A DNA stretch of 64,000 nucleotides from Aplidium turbinatum (GCA_918807975.1 OU964929.1:18865197-18929196), one strand, 5' to 3'; shown: positions 22,850 through 35,648, numbered from the stretch's first letter. Notes: generated from the sequence alone by a model not told the origin. Translations and numbers: made by a program.

Positions 22850-23880
22850 AGTCGCAAAAATAGAGAAAGGCAATGAAAAAGGTAAAGAAATATGTTTGAG
22901 AAAATAACTTGCAGAGCAAAAGACAACGATGTAGGCCTATAAATGTTGATTAATAACAATTTCACATATAGGCTATCTACTGGTTAAATTACCACCATTT
23001 CACGAACATAAAGCTACAAAAAGGAGATAACTTTGATGAAAAAAAAGTTCTAACACTGCATCGGAAATAAAAGCTACAAGAGAAAAGTAGTTTTGTGGAT
23101 TGAAATTTTAGTGCGATTGATCCAAAATTGCCTGGTAATACTGCTCGAAAAACCAGCTAGGCTATCACTATCAACCAATTTTCGATTTTTAATGTCAAAA
23201 AATAAGTAATTTATCATACTGCAATAATTCTTCAGATTAATTTATACCGACACAACACACACTGACCCAGGAAAGTTAAAAAATAATTAAAATTGTCAAT
23301 TGCTTGTTGCCTACATGCGGCAACCGCAAGCTTGGTTTCTTGATAATTGGATTACCCCAAGAAGTTCTTCATCAATTTCGATAATCTTGGTGTTGAAGTG
23401 ACGACAATCAGATTATCTTCTTAATTATTGCAAAATCTAAACTCAATTTTTCTTCAGGTCTTAATTTTTTATGAATTCAATTATTTATATTTGGACCTGG
23501 AGAGCGATAACGTTGCTGCTTGCTTTGAAAAGCGCGGGAAACTAATATTTGAAATAGTTTTCAATAAGCTACAAAGATCATGTTGGGAGTAGGCGTCAGG
23601 TCATACTGTACGGTATGTAGAATTGTAGACAATCGTTGAAATCTAATATAAACATGTCAGTTTCCACATCCTATTTAATCATTCCTTCGTTCAACTTAAA
23701 CAAGTAAATCTTCAATGCACAGTTTATAGCCTACAAGTTACTTTACTTTTCTTATACATATGAAGAAGGTGACTGTGAACAGCTTGCAATAAGTTTTTAT
23801 CATCATTTCGTAAATTGTATGGTAGTTACTTACAGTAGAGTTATTACAGTAGAGTAGAGAATATAAAATTAAAGCCATAA
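22850..23880. other. Unassigned upstream region of the secreted-protein gene
   Basis: No gene or repeat is recognised. The promoter of the 22360 minus-strand gene would lie upstream of 22360, but no clear TATA box or initiator could be assigned. Confidence 0.4.
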
Positions 23881-23882
23881 TT

Positions 23883-23988
23883 AGCCTACCCCATTTGTTT
23901 TGCTTCTATGTGTAGCCTACCTCATTTGTTTTGCTTCTATGTGTAGCCTACCTCATTTGTTTTGCTTCTATGTGTAGCCTACCCTAAC
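23883..23988. repeat. 31-bp minisatellite, about 3.3 copies
   Basis: The unit TAGCCTACCTCATTTGTTTT plus GCTTCTATGTG repeats in tandem, with one C/T difference in the first copy. Confidence 0.9.
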
Positions 23989-23989
23989 A

Positions 23990-25902
23990 CACTGCGTAGC
24001 AATATTAAATCCCATTTGTCAATTTTTTATTATTTTACTATCATCTTGTTTAATGTTAGTAGCCTACATTGAAAGGTAACAAATTAACTTTATAAACAGA
24101 AGTTTTGGTTGGCCAAAAAGTTTTGTTTGGTCTAACTCTAACGGTCCTAAATGGAATGAAAAAAAGCTGTAAATTTTCAAGACGTAAACAAGCATGCTTA
24201 TATTGGCATAGACTGCATCATCCAGCCAACACAGTTCACACCCAAACAAGGTATTTGTAGTGCTAATAAAGATTCCACGCCGAAAGCTTTTTTGTTTATT
24301 TTTGCTCATTTAGTGTGATGTAAAATATTGAACTTTGTACAAGTTCATATGTTACTGTATTTGTTGCTGCTTCAAATATGAAGTAAATTCTACTGCAGAA
24401 TAAACGCTTTTTTAAGACAGAGTTAGATCTTATAGTGTGGTGTTTCACTGGAAGTAGAAGTTTAATAAATGAATGACTTACAAGCTTGCATTAAGGATTG
24501 AACGTCGTTTTCAACCCATGCTACGATTTTTTATGTAACCTCAAAAGAAAAAAATGTAACTCATAAGGTAGGCTACCATAGCCTACTTGAAAATAATAAA
24601 TTGGAAAAAGAAAAAAGATTTTACATCTATTTAAAATCAGGCAATTGGGGGGGGGTAAGTTACAACAAAAACTTAATGCTATGGAATGGTTTGACGTTTT
24701 TACGTCATTGTTATTTATTTCTAATACGAAAATTGAATCATTGAAAAGTTGCGTTGAAAAGCTTTTTCCCCTTGAACTAACGATAAAATGTCAACGCAAT
24801 GGCGACAGTTAGGCCTGCTTTCGGTTTTAGGTTTAACTTCATAGTTTTTTTTTTTATCGTACCACATAAAATTAGATCAACCACAACCATCACATACAGT
24901 AGGCTTAAACTAAAAATGCTAAAAATCTTTTCTTTGTCATTATAGTACTTTGAAACATTTCACAGCCGAACGATTGGTGTACAACGCTGTAAAAAATATT
25001 CACATATTTGAAATAAATGACCATTAATTGATGCCTCCAAAAACAATCACAAATAGGCTACTGTAGAAAAGAAAACTAGAAAAGTCACTTCGCTAGTGAT
25101 TAATACTCTCAAGCCACACCTGGTGGAACGTGTAATGACAGGGTGTTTGAATACAAACTAATTGTCTACGTCAGCAAGTCATGCCCAAAACAAAAGATTA
25201 AATGCTCACGCCCTTACATACGTTATACTATGATTCTCATCGAATTATTAATAATATTGTAAACGTTGGTTTAGCTTATTCTAGCTGCTAAAAAGCAGCC
25301 GTTTTTGGCCAGAAATGTCAAAGATATTTCAAAAATGTGTGTTGAAATTTACATTTCTGGGCACACAATTATCTGAAAAGATTTCTCATTATTATAATCT
25401 GCATGACATTTATCCTCTTTTGCAGTATCATTTCTTGCCATCATTTAAAAGTGATTTTGCATGTTGTGGTGTGGCAGCAAGATCTTTATCAATAAAAGCT
25501 CACTAAAGTTAGGCGTGTCATTAAAGAACTATAACTCACAAATCTAATGGAGAAATTGCACGAGTTCAAAGTAAAAGTAAGCCACTGCTGGTAAACTGTT
25601 ATCAGAAAAAAAGTAGACAAAAGCAATTTGGAGAAAATATCTAAAAAAAAAATTTCCGTTTATTTTGTAGGCTGCCTAAATGAAGACAGGTTATACACTA
25701 GGCTACAGTACGTAGGTGAATAAACCTATTTTTCCATCACTCCGTAACAGCAGAATTGGTGTATCGCAATAGTCTCATGTCATGTGCTATTGTGTAGCCT
25801 ACCCCACTTTTGCAAAATGTAACGGTTGGATAAAAAGGATTTTCTTTTAAACTGTTTTGTTCGGGAACATCTTTGTTTGTGCTAAAGTTTAGACTACAGC
25901 AG
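23990..25902. other. Unassigned spacer
   Basis: It holds AT-rich DNA with a G9 run (~24647) and T-runs. No supported gene or element was found. Confidence 0.4.
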
Positions 25903-25910
25903 TACAGCAC

Positions 25911-27047
25911 CAGTGGCGTACCGTGACCACTTTGACAGGGTGTTCAGTGACGTCAAAGCAACAGCGGGGGTCTAGGGGGGCCTCCCCAAGAAAATTTTTA
26001 AAATTACCATTGAATTTGGTGCGTTCTGAGAGCATTTTCAGCACAAATTCTGAACATGAACAGAACTGACAAAAATAATGTTGTCGGAATGCAGAAGAAT
26101 ACAAAATAGATATTTATTTGACAGCGCATTGAATAAAAGACTTAATAATATCAAACATTAAGTTGCATTTCTAAAGTCACATACTTCAGTTCACTTTTTA
26201 TTTCCGACCATCAAAACGAACAATATTACTTGCCATAACACAGCAGGAGTCTGAAAAAACGCGAAAGTTAAAGCGTGCTCGAGATGGAAATGATTTACTT
26301 CATGCAAGGATTAGGCACGGTCGCAACACCTTGAGAAATGTACAAGCGAATTGAAAACAAACAGGTGAAAGTTAAAACAAAAAACAATAGCAAAGCAACT
26401 CGATAATAAACAAGAAAAGAAAGTCGATTGCTATGTTGGTCGGCTGTACTTTTATCCGCCGTACTACTTAGTAAAAACGAAAATGTTTAACACCTCGACT
26501 ACAGAAGGAAAATTCATCTATAGCATAATTCGATTCTTCTTGTTTGTGCAATAAATTTTTGAATTACATCGTCGTAGAAAGCTTGCTTTTGCTTCAGTTC
26601 TAGCAAAAGTTGTTTCCAACGCTGATCACCTCAAACTCTAATCCAACAAGCTAAAACTTGCTATTGTCTGGGATTCCCCCAATGACGCGCCAAGGTGTGC
26701 AGATCAGCGAGTGCACAGCCTGGCTGACCTAAAACCATTGCTGTTTTCGCTGCCTTGTGACGTCATTTTTCTTAATTGTTTATTTTAAATAGCACTCGCA
26801 AAGCTGTCAGTGCACACCCAGCTTAAAGGTAGTGACCGAAAAAAATTAAAGGCAATGACCTCAAACGTTGGAGTATTAAAATTAGAAGGGGAAGAGTTTT
26901 GCAATTGAAAAGAAAGCAATCAGCATGCAGCAAGATGTTAGATTATCAGGAAAGTAAAGAACATCGACAACCGATGGAAATTTTCTTTTTTCTGGATTTC
27001 TTGGGGTGTGCAGTGCACACCTTGAACACCCTGAATATACGCCACTG
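25911..27047. mobile_element. Non-autonomous hAT-type element (8-bp TSD)
   Basis: The ends are CAGTGGCGTA ... TACGCCACTG, flanked by an exact 8-bp repeat TACAGCAC (25903-25910 and 27048-27055). The termini and TSD length fit the hAT superfamily. No transposase is evident. A degraded stretch related to the foldback element's inner arm lies at 26185-26340 (CGGTCGCAACACCTT). Confidence 0.85.
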
Positions 27048-27107
27048 TACAGCACACATATGCAGCCTAGTGATTGTCGCACATTAGAGAGTAACCTGTT
27101 AAACAAA

Positions 27108-27415
27108 TTTGTTTGTTTGTTTATCTTTATCCTGCATTGCGGGAAAGCGGACTTGAGCGCTATGCATCGGTGTACGCCTTCCGACATACACCTGACCCAC
27201 GCTGCAGCCGACAGCAATGTCTGTTTCCGGTTGTCTACTTTACTTATGACTTAAATTTGGTACTACCCATTACTCGAAATCGATCACTAGGTAGAGGCAA
27301 TTATCGTAAAGTTTCTTGCCCAGAGAAACAACAGCAAGTACGAGTGGCTGGAGTCGAACATGCAGGTTCTCGACTGCAAGCCCAACGTGCTAATCACTCG
27401 GCCACGGCTGATTAA
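27108..27415 (-). mobile_element. tRNA-derived SINE (family SINE-A), copy 1
   Basis: On the minus strand it starts with a tRNA-like head (GTGGCCGAGTGATTAGCACG as A box, GTTCGACTCC as B box). It ends in a (AAAC)n-like tail. It matches 54303-54622 over about 300 bp. The tRNA-like head comes from a type with GGCCGAGTGGTTAG; it is not a functional tRNA gene. Confidence 0.85.
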
Positions 27416-27819
27416 AAAAATTTAGACCCCTTTTAAAAAGGTGCTTCCATTGTGCTGCAGCTTATTTTTCGAGTATGAAAAGTTAAACTATTGTATCATC
27501 AAGGCCCTTGCTTGTGTTGAAGATTATATACAATGCGCCAGTATCAAAGGTCATGAGCACTTTTAGCATTTTTTTTTATATAAATTACATTATCATGTTT
27601 ATAATGTCAAAATACAAATGCATGACCACTCGGTGATCGAGAGCACCAACACTCATAAGTGAGCACGACGATTGGATTGCCATTTTGAGCATTATCTTAA
27701 ATTTTCCATTATTGGGCATAAGTCTGCATGCAAACGAAAAAGAAAATTCATGGAGGAGTAGTCTCCGTGGAATAAAAAATAACGCCTTCATGAAACATCA
27801 GCAATTAGCCTAAAATTGA

Positions 27820-28130
27820 TTGAATCTTTAAATCCTCGGACTGAGAAAACTTCTTTGAGAGCTTAATCCTGGCAGTTTCGCATACTTGTAGAGGCTTTGA
27901 ACCACTGACGCAGGCCTGGTCACCGAGATTGACGGAGTGAATTTTCCGATTGTTGAAATGTTGTTGACGGAATTATTCCATCTATTAGGTGCCGCTGAAT
28001 AAAGAGCAGTCCTGAAATGCGTTGCTCAAGCGCACACCCCAAAAGTCGAATCAGCGCCGCTTGATTTTGAAGTTTTTTTGTTCCCAAAGTTACCCCCTAA
28101 CCTGCTGAGCTATCGGGGCGGAGACAGCCG
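27820..28130 (-). mobile_element. tRNA-derived SINE (family SINE-B), copy 1
   Basis: On the minus strand an A-box-like GATAGCTCAGCAGGTTAGGG is followed by GATTCGAC. The conserved body is TGCGCTTGAGCAACGC and AGCGGCACCTA, and the tail is TGCCAGGATTAAGC with a CAGTCCGAGGAT end. The same layout recurs at 28845-29060, 37185-37480 and 59600-59895. Confidence 0.8.
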
Positions 28131-28309
28131 TTTTTTTCGCTGTGTGTGGCAATTTAGTCAGCACAATATGTAGGCCACGACGTTATTTTATGAACAACGT
28201 ACATTCGTACATGTCCATGTTGAAAGTGGTTCGATGAAAAAAAAACCTACAACACAGAGTTGATCTGTATGCAATTTTTTATTTTTAAATTTTTTTTATA
28301 CAAGATTAA

Positions 28310-28735
28310 TTTTGCTTGCAGGAGCTTTTATTTTCGGACTGAGAAGGCGCTTTCAAAAGCATTATCTCTGGCAGGTTTGCATACTTACTAACTGATTGAA
28401 GTTTGAGCTACAGCAGCCTACTGTTGCAAGCCTCGCTATTAAAATTAGAGCAAAATTTCCGGTTGTTGTCTGTGAATTATTTCATCCGCTAGCTGCCGCT
28501 GAGTAAAGAGTCTCCTACAAGTCAACACTTGCGAACTGAGCCAGCTGCTACTTGGCATCCACAAGTTCAGTTTTGCAAGCGATGACCAGCAAATCCGATG
28601 CTAGGTGAATATCCCAAAATCCCATTTGCTGAGTTTAAGCGCTTGCCGAGTGGTCTGACGACCGTTTTTGAAGTTATGAGTTGCTCAAGCGCACACTCTA
28701 ACGCCGTTACTTGATCTTCTTGACCAACTCTCAGG
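28310..28735 (-). mobile_element. Diverged SINE-B copies
   Basis: Body and tail blocks are recognisable (CAGTCCGAAAATAAAAGC, TGCCAGAGATAATG, TGTGCGCTTGAGCAAC) but interrupted and diverged. Probably two overlapping or rearranged copies are present. Confidence 0.6.
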
Positions 28736-28844
28736 ACACAACAAAAATATTTGCCTCATACTAGTCGACATGAAAACCAGTCGCAGCAATTAATAAGTAT
28801 CATATTTCTTTTCTATTTTGTGTCCTTCATTGAACTTGCTTTGA

Positions 28845-29060
28845 ATTACTGACGCAGGCCCGGTCACAGAGTGAAGTTTCCGATTGTTGAAGTGCTGTTG
28901 TTAATGAATTATTCTATCCACTAGGTGCCGCTAAATACAAAGCAGTCCTAGATATAAGCTGCTCAAGCGCACACCTACAAAATAAAACCAGCGTCGTTTG
29001 ATTTTGCAGATTCTTTATTTGTGAAGTCCGGCGCTTAGCCAACTAAGCTACCGGGGTGGC
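28845..29060 (-). mobile_element. SINE-B copy, tRNA head retained
   Basis: The minus strand begins GCCACCCCGGTAGCTTAGTT and GGCTAAGCGCCGGACTTC, a good tRNA-like A-box region. The SINE-B body TGTGCGCTTGAGCAGC and the AGCGGCACCTAGTGG block follow. The tail is shortened. Confidence 0.75.
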
Positions 29061-29214
29061 TAATTACTCAAAAAACCGAACATCACCTCGAGTATCGTGG
29101 AGCAAAGCGAGCAGTTTCATTTGTATTTTGACACAAAATTGAAGTGAGAAAACAATCGCAGAAGTTCACACTTCAGGCCTGCATTCAATTATTCATCAAT
29201 CAATCATTTTATTT

Positions 29215-29420
29215 TTCGTCATTAACGCGCCCGGGACGAAAAAGATACTAACTACAAAATCGATATAAACTCACCAGCACGTTAACGAACGGGAAAAGAT
29301 GGCAAAACCTTGAAAGGTTTAAAACGTGCCTGAATGAAAAATTATGTAGTAGGCTATATATCAGTAGTTAGCACGGCCACAAAAACCCAAAAAAACAAAT
29401 AGCAAAAACTAAAACAAAAA
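29215..29420. repeat. Very diverged relic related to the foldback element arm
   Basis: A weak resemblance in order to the foldback inner arm (AACGTGCCTGAATG, GCACGGCCAC) suggests an old related copy. Confidence 0.3.
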
Positions 29421-31578
29421 CAGAGAGAAGCACACATGTAGTAATGAATGACAGCCTAATGAAAAGTGTTGTGGATTGAATTTGCCAGTTCCAATATTGA
29501 TGTGGATGAGCAGTCATAATAATAAGAAAAGTTGTAGACTGGGTAACAGAATTGAATTTTATCTACATCACCTTGCAGCGAAGCAATCATAATTATTAGA
29601 GTTACAAGTTTGCAGAGGTAGGCAGTAGCTCGCTGCTTTTATGGTAGCGCCGCTATATTTTTGTTGGAGTAGCGACGCAACATTTATTGGAGAGGCACTA
29701 CGTTTCTTTGTCGCATTCTCGCTACTTTCCAATTTAAAGTGAAAAAATGACTCGTTTTTGAAGTTTTGTTATGAAAACAATGCGTGAAAGAAATCAAAGA
29801 AGAAATTGTTCGACAATTGCGGAAACATCAAGCCACGTTGTTACTGACGAGAGTGACACCAACACCAGTCACTATTCTGAGGATGAATTTTTGTAGGGTG
29901 ATGGTGCCATCGGATAAAACTTCGGTAATGGAAAGTCTTGTGGAGGCTTTTTTCAGACAGAAGCAAGTCCTTGAGCTTTCCTAGTGCCGATTTATCGTTT
30001 TATTAAATACAACACCTCCATTCCTTCCACGGAATGGCCCGTTTCGGCGAGTCCGATTCGGCGAGTCCGATTCGACTAGTCCGATTCGGCGAGTTCCCTA
30101 TTCGGCGAGAGCCTTTTTCGGCGAGTGCCCTATTCGGCGAGTTTTTGAAATTTTTAAAAGGAAATTATCGGGTACCGTACCGTAGCCTAATTACAATTGC
30201 CGTTTTTACATCGTTTTAACGTCGCAAAACGTTGAAATCGTGCAGAAAGGAATAAAAATAAAATGGTTGAATTATTAAATTAAAATTCGTCATGTCAGTT
30301 CAGTTATTTTTATTTTTGACCATCATATCAAAAACAATACACGTCAACATAGCAAAGGTGTAGAAAAAGGTAGAAGCGACAAAACGCGAACGTTAAAACG
30401 TGCTTGTGACTGAAGTAAGTTATTGAGTTGAAAGAAATTTGGCACGGTCGCAACACCTTCAGAAAAATTTAAGATATGAAGAGAAAATAAAACAAAGAAA
30501 ATGTTACAAAAAAAAATCATGTTTATGTCTATAAGTTAGTACTTTTGAATAGTTAAAATGATTAGTTTGGATCAACAAATGTGTGACCTACAGCTTAGAT
30601 TGAAAGGAAATTATCGGGTACCGTAGCCTAGTTATCCCGACCAGCAAAAATTTGTTCCAAGAACCCAGTTAGCCTAGCAGTTCATTTTTACATTGTAGTA
30701 ACAGAATGAAAAGGCTAACCAAATGTGTGGCCTATCGTTTTAACGTCGCTAAACGTTTAAATCGTGTAGTAAAGAGAACTTTGCTGACTAGGATACGTTG
30801 AAACTGAACAACATTCACAGAAGCCCTACGATACGTTGCATTTTTAAGATAATGTATTCAGACGTTGAATTAATGTACAAATGAAATGTTATGCTAAATG
30901 GGTTCTTGGAACAATTCGAAGGGCTTCTGTGAATGTTTCTCAGCTTCAACGTATCCTAGTAAGCAAAGTTCTCTTTTCTACACGATTTCAACATTTAGCG
31001 ACGTTAAAACGATGTAAAAACGGCAATTTTTGCTGGTCGGGATAACTGGTCTACGGTACCCGATAATTTCCTTTCAATCCAAGCTGTAGGCCACACATTT
31101 GGTTAGCCTTTTCATTCTGTTACTACAATGTAAAAATGAACTGTTAGGCTAACTGGGTTCTTGGAACAAATCGAAAGGCTTCTGTGAATGTTTCTCAGTT
31201 TCAAAGTATCCTAGTCAGCAAAAGCTCCCTTTTCTACACGATTTCAACGTTTAGCGACGTTAACACGATAGGCCACACATTTGGTTAGCCTTTTTATTCT
31301 GTTACTACAATGTAAAAATGAACTGCTAGGCTAACTGGGTTCTTGGAACAAATTTTTGCTGGTCGGGATAACTAGGCTACGGTACCCGATAATTTCCTTT
31401 CAATCCAAGCTGTAGGCCACACATTTGTTGATCCAAACTAATCATTTTAACTATTCAAAAGTACTAACTTATAGACATAAACATGATTTTTTTTTCGTAA
31501 CATTTTCTTTGTTTTATTTTCCCTTCATATCTTAAATTTTTCTGAAGGTGTTGCGACCGTGCCAAATTTTTTTCGATA

Positions 31579-33374
31579 GGCGCCGACTTTTCAAAAAACT
31601 TTGGGGGGCGAGAAAGGTGATGACGTCATAACCATAACGCTATTTTACTCAATTAAAATAGTCTTTGATTAAGCTTAGTGTCTTGTTTATATTAACAAAT
31701 AGGTCGCAAACCGAATTTATTAGAAGCGCTGCTTGAAAGGATTAGTTTTACGCATGCAGTACGCCCAGTCCTAAAAATTTTGATATTGTTAGCTCATAAT
31801 TGGAACTGTTGGAAAACAAGCCGATTCATTTCTTTTTCGTGCGAGTGAATAACAACGATCAAGACAGCGAAGTTATCGAAATAAAACGCAAAAAATCATG
31901 ATCTCAAGCAGAGTGAAAACCCGGTATCAGTTTTATTAACCTAGTTTCGCTAATTAGTTTACTTACTTTCAAAGCGTTGACAACGGCGAAGTGTTTTCTC
32001 TTCTGTTTTTTATCGAAAGTCTTTATAGTCTTTTATTGAATACAGTAGGCTATACTCGAGTAAAGGTCGAGATGTTCGCAAGTGATTTTCACCTCAAAAA
32101 GACAAGTTCAACCATGGCCACCTGGAGATGCGGCCTGATTTGTCACATTTTGCAGATTTTGATTACAGCTACTGCTAGTGCTTAACTGACATTTTTTGAG
32201 ATGTTTTTACTTTTTGCGGTTTCCTAATGACAAAAAACTTTTTTGTTGCCTTGGGGAAGCAACAGCAAATGAGAAAAAGTAAGTTGAAAATCGCAAAATC
32301 AGACTGTTATTGAAAATTAACAGTCTGACTAAATTCTACAAAATTAAATTTTCTTTGTTTTTCAACATGTGAGGCTATTAGAACCTATTGTGTCATCTGG
32401 GGAAAGCAGTAAAGAAAGCGTAAAAATCTAATTTTTAGAAAAGGTTATTTAAACGTTCGCCCAAAGTTAGAAAAACCTGGAAATTTCTGCAAAATGTGAC
32501 AAATCAGGCCGTATCTTTAGGTGGCCATGGTTCAACTAACACAGGACAAGCTGTTGTCTCCAGCTCGGCAATTTTCAAAATGAACGCACTAAAAATCATT
32601 GTTGACGTAGATGACGGAGTGTGAAATCGCGTCGGCCTAAGTAAAAGTTTTGAATACGTTTATTTGCAGTGATTCAAACTTAATTTTCAAATTCAATGAT
32701 TTCTTGTCAATTCTAAACTTTATGCACTTGTTGAGCAATATGCAAAGCTCACGAGACAAAACAGAACGAGGAGATCATTTTTTTATTTTTCCGTGTAGGA
32801 TATAATCGTTCTTATTATTACGTAACATTCCATGATCGTTGAAGTCGATGTCAAACCTTAGCGGCCGCATAAAACAATGATGTCAGGTTGGCTAGGTGAT
32901 AATAGCGGTAAGAGACGTCGTTAATGCAGGCAATATCTGCGACCAAGACCATTAAACACCTTTTTTTTATCGGTTTTCGATTTAATTCTCACACATTGCG
33001 AAGAAAACAATGCGTTCTGTTGAATCATAATTGTCTCACAGCGGGAAGACTTCGTTGAAAATAGCTCGTCTAATTTAGCTGGTTTACTTAATATTGCAGT
33101 GAATAGTTACGTGACTATTCCAGCAGCGTAAGTTACTCTACAGTCTACCATCTACTTTGAAATTTCCATACCGTATGAGATAGCCATGCGATCAGCTGCT
33201 GTTTTGCGGGCAAGAGCAACGTAGGCTTTTCTTTCGGCATTCTTTAAGTCCGTTTAAATTATCTAAATCTCTTTCGCGAAGTGCTTTATCTTTGAAACAC
33301 CACTTGTCATCACCATTTTTGTTGCCCCTCAACCATAAATTTACGGGGGGCGCCGCCCCCCGGAAGTCGGCGCG
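31579..33374. mobile_element. 1.8-kb non-autonomous element inside foldback copy 2
   Basis: Inverted ends GGCGCCGACTT ... AAGTCGGCGC are followed inside by G-rich/C-rich blocks (GGGGGGCG and CGCCCCCCG). The flanking foldback sequence resumes (TTTCTTTCAACTCAATAAC) where copy 1 is continuous. No transposase was recognised. The superfamily is uncertain; a T-rich target makes the TSD ambiguous. Confidence 0.75.
32105..32537. mobile_element. 433-bp inverted-repeat element nested inside the 1.8-kb element
   Basis: The ends AGTTCAACCATGGCCACCT and their reverse complement extend for ~55 bp each (shared inner block CGGCCTGATTTGTCACATTT). It is AT-rich inside with no coding, and the TSD is not clear. 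Confidence 0.75.
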
Positions 33375-33938
33375 TATGTTTCTTTCAACTCAATAACTTA
33401 CTTCGGTCACAAGCACGTTTTAACGTTCGCGTTTTGTCGCTTCTACCTTTTTCTACACCTTTGCTATGTTGACGTGTACTGTTTTTCATATGATGGTCAA
33501 AAATAAAAACAACTGAACTGACATGACGAATTTTAATTTAATAGTTCAAACATTTTATTTTTATTCCTTTCTGCACGATTTCAACGTTTAGCGACGTTAA
33601 AACGATGTAAAAACGGCAATTATAATTAGGCTACAGTACCCGATAATTTCCTTTCAAAAATTTCAAAAACTCGCCGAATAGGGCACTCGCCGAAAAAGGC
33701 TCTCGCCGAATAGGGAACTCGCCGAATCGGACTAGTCGAATCGGACTCGCCGAATCGGACTCGCCGAATAGTAGCAGACCCTTCCTTCCAGTGGTGCTGT
33801 AGAGATTTTTCTCCGTTGAAAAGACGTGCTGAAGCCTAAGCGGGCAGGACGCAGGACTCGCATTTTTGAAATGCTTGTGTTTTTGAAAGATGCGGAACAA
33901 TAAATTTCATCTCGAACGTGTTTTTTATAACAACTTTG

Positions 33939-33984
33939 AAATGACCTTGTAAACGAATGATGTCATTCGTTTTCAAGGTCATTT
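33939..33984. repeat. 46-bp hairpin
   Basis: AATGACCTTG(T/A)AAACGAATGA is followed immediately by its reverse complement. It lies in the right flank of the hAT shell. Confidence 0.7.
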
Positions 33985-34224
33985 TGACGTCACAAAGTTC
34001 TTCCTGTGTCAATTTAAGTTAAGACAAAAGTAGCGGTAGCGCGATAGTTATAAAGCAGCAGATGCACCTCTGCAAGTTGGTATGGCAGAATTAGAAACTT
34101 ACGCATATTGAAATTGACAACTGGAATCCCATTGCGTAATGACAAAATTTCATTTCCCAACACTGAGTTGATGACCAGTTAAGCACTCATGTAGTGGAAT
34201 AGAACCGTTGAGAATGATTAGAAC

Positions 34225-34400
34225 CGGATGCCAATGAGATTCTAAGACCCTAAAAGACTCTGAGACCCTAAATTAAAACAATTCTAGGAAAAACACAAAA
34301 CTATATCCAAAGAATACGACGTGGTGGTTGCGTCAAGTTCTCAGGTCCCTAAAATCATCCAGGGCTCGGGTCTAAAAGTTCCCCCTATCAACGTTGCTGC
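34225..34400 (-). repeat. Old dispersed repeat (copy 2)
   Basis: It is a reverse-orientation diverged match to 20228-20475. No coding or ends are recognised. Confidence 0.45.
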
Positions 34401-34409
34401 AGTAAAGCT

Positions 34410-35640
34410 TTCCAATATTGACACCCCAATGGTGTGGATATAGCTACATCAGCTATTTTTATCTCAGGTTGTGGGCAATTTACGTACCCTGCATTTTTTT
34501 ATTTACTGAATTTATTCTCTTTGATAAAGAAAATTAACCTAAGGGGACAACTTACCCACCGGTTAAGAGCCTTAACAATACAAGTTTCATGTAATGGTCG
34601 AAGTGACTTTGTATCACACATTTACTTTACAAATCATATTATAACTAAGCAAGTTGCATAAGTTGCAACAGCATGTTACAAACATCAAAAAACAAGGTGG
34701 GATATCCCGGATAGCATATGAAAAATATTCTGAAGTTGTTTTTTTACATACAACGTACACTAACATAAACACATACCAGAACCGAACATTTCATAAATAC
34801 TCGCCTGTAATGGCATATTGTACGTTGAACTGAATTGCACACAGCTGTAGCCACAATTTGACACAGAATAAAAAACCATAAATAACTAACTTGTTTTCAA
34901 TATAACAATTTTACTTTATGGTAGGTTACAGTGGTCACTGAATTGTAAATCAAGGAAGCAAGAACATATTGTTGCCACAACAAATTGCTAACATCTTGCA
35001 GATAAAAAAGAATCCAATCTCAGTTAGCACCCGATTGGTGTACAACTATGGGTCAAAACTGTCCAACATTTTACCTATAATTTTTCGAGTGTACTTCTTA
35101 ATTTCTTAATTACACGATAGTTTTGAAAACAGCCTAACATACTGCGTAATATGAAAGCCAACAAACTTGATGACTAATGACAATGTCAACATTATATCAT
35201 ATATTTAGCAATGTCAAAATTTATATTCCTAAAACATGTGTTACAAAATTTGGCATGTGGCATTGAACACAACACATGGTTCCGGTCTAGCAAAAATTAA
35301 TTTTAAAAACGAGGCAAATAAAGGAATTTACATATGGAAAAAATGATAATAACGACAAGAAATTAAAATCAAGATTGTCAAAAGTATACCAGTTTATGCC
35401 CACAAACTAAGGTGATACGATGAAGTCGGTGATAGTCTGCTGCAGTCTGTCCCAGTACCATGACAGCAACATTAGATATATATATGGTAATTGATTTCGT
35501 TCTTCAACTATTCCTATGACAATGTCACAGATGAACTGTTTTGAAACAAACACTTTTATAAGTTTAAAAAATATTTTGCTTAAATGTACCACTTGAAAAC
35601 CTATACCATGCTGTCTCTTCTCAGCAAGAAAATGAAATGC
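34410..35640. other. Unassigned region downstream of the macro-domain gene
   Basis: No gene or repeat is recognised. It contains several AT-rich stretches. Confidence 0.4.
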
Positions 35641-35642
35641 TT

Positions 35643-35648
35643 TTTATT
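35643..35648 (-). promoter_or_regulatory. Polyadenylation signal AATAAA of the macro-domain gene
   Basis: It lies 56 nt beyond the stop codon on the minus strand (TTAATAAAAAGC), a normal distance for a short 3' UTR. Confidence 0.65.

Larger units (their letters stand above)
30030..33781. mobile_element. Palindromic foldback DNA element, copy 2 (9-bp TSD), with insertions
   Basis: It has the same arms and ends as copy 1 (CGGAATGGCCC ... GTAGCAGACCC) and a perfect 9-bp duplication TTCCTTCCA (30021-30029 and 33782-33790). Its right arm is split by a 1.8-kb element at 31579-33374. The target lies in the carboxy-terminal coding part of the surrounding hAT transposase. Confidence 0.9.
29612..34074 (+). 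mobile_element. hAT element shell with transposase remnants, heavily invaded
   Basis: The outer ends are TGCAGAGGT and ACCTCTGCA, with related subterminal sequence (GCTGCTTTTATGGTAGC versus GCTGCTTTATAACTATCG). Coding remnants flank the foldback insertion. On the left is an acidic D/E-S region (29790-29900). On the right (33785-33900) is a segment typical of hAT carboxy-terminal domains (SSGAVE ... KDVLKPKRAG ... FEMLVFLK in shifted frames). A clean 8-bp TSD was not seen. Most of the transposase is missing. Confidence 0.65.
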
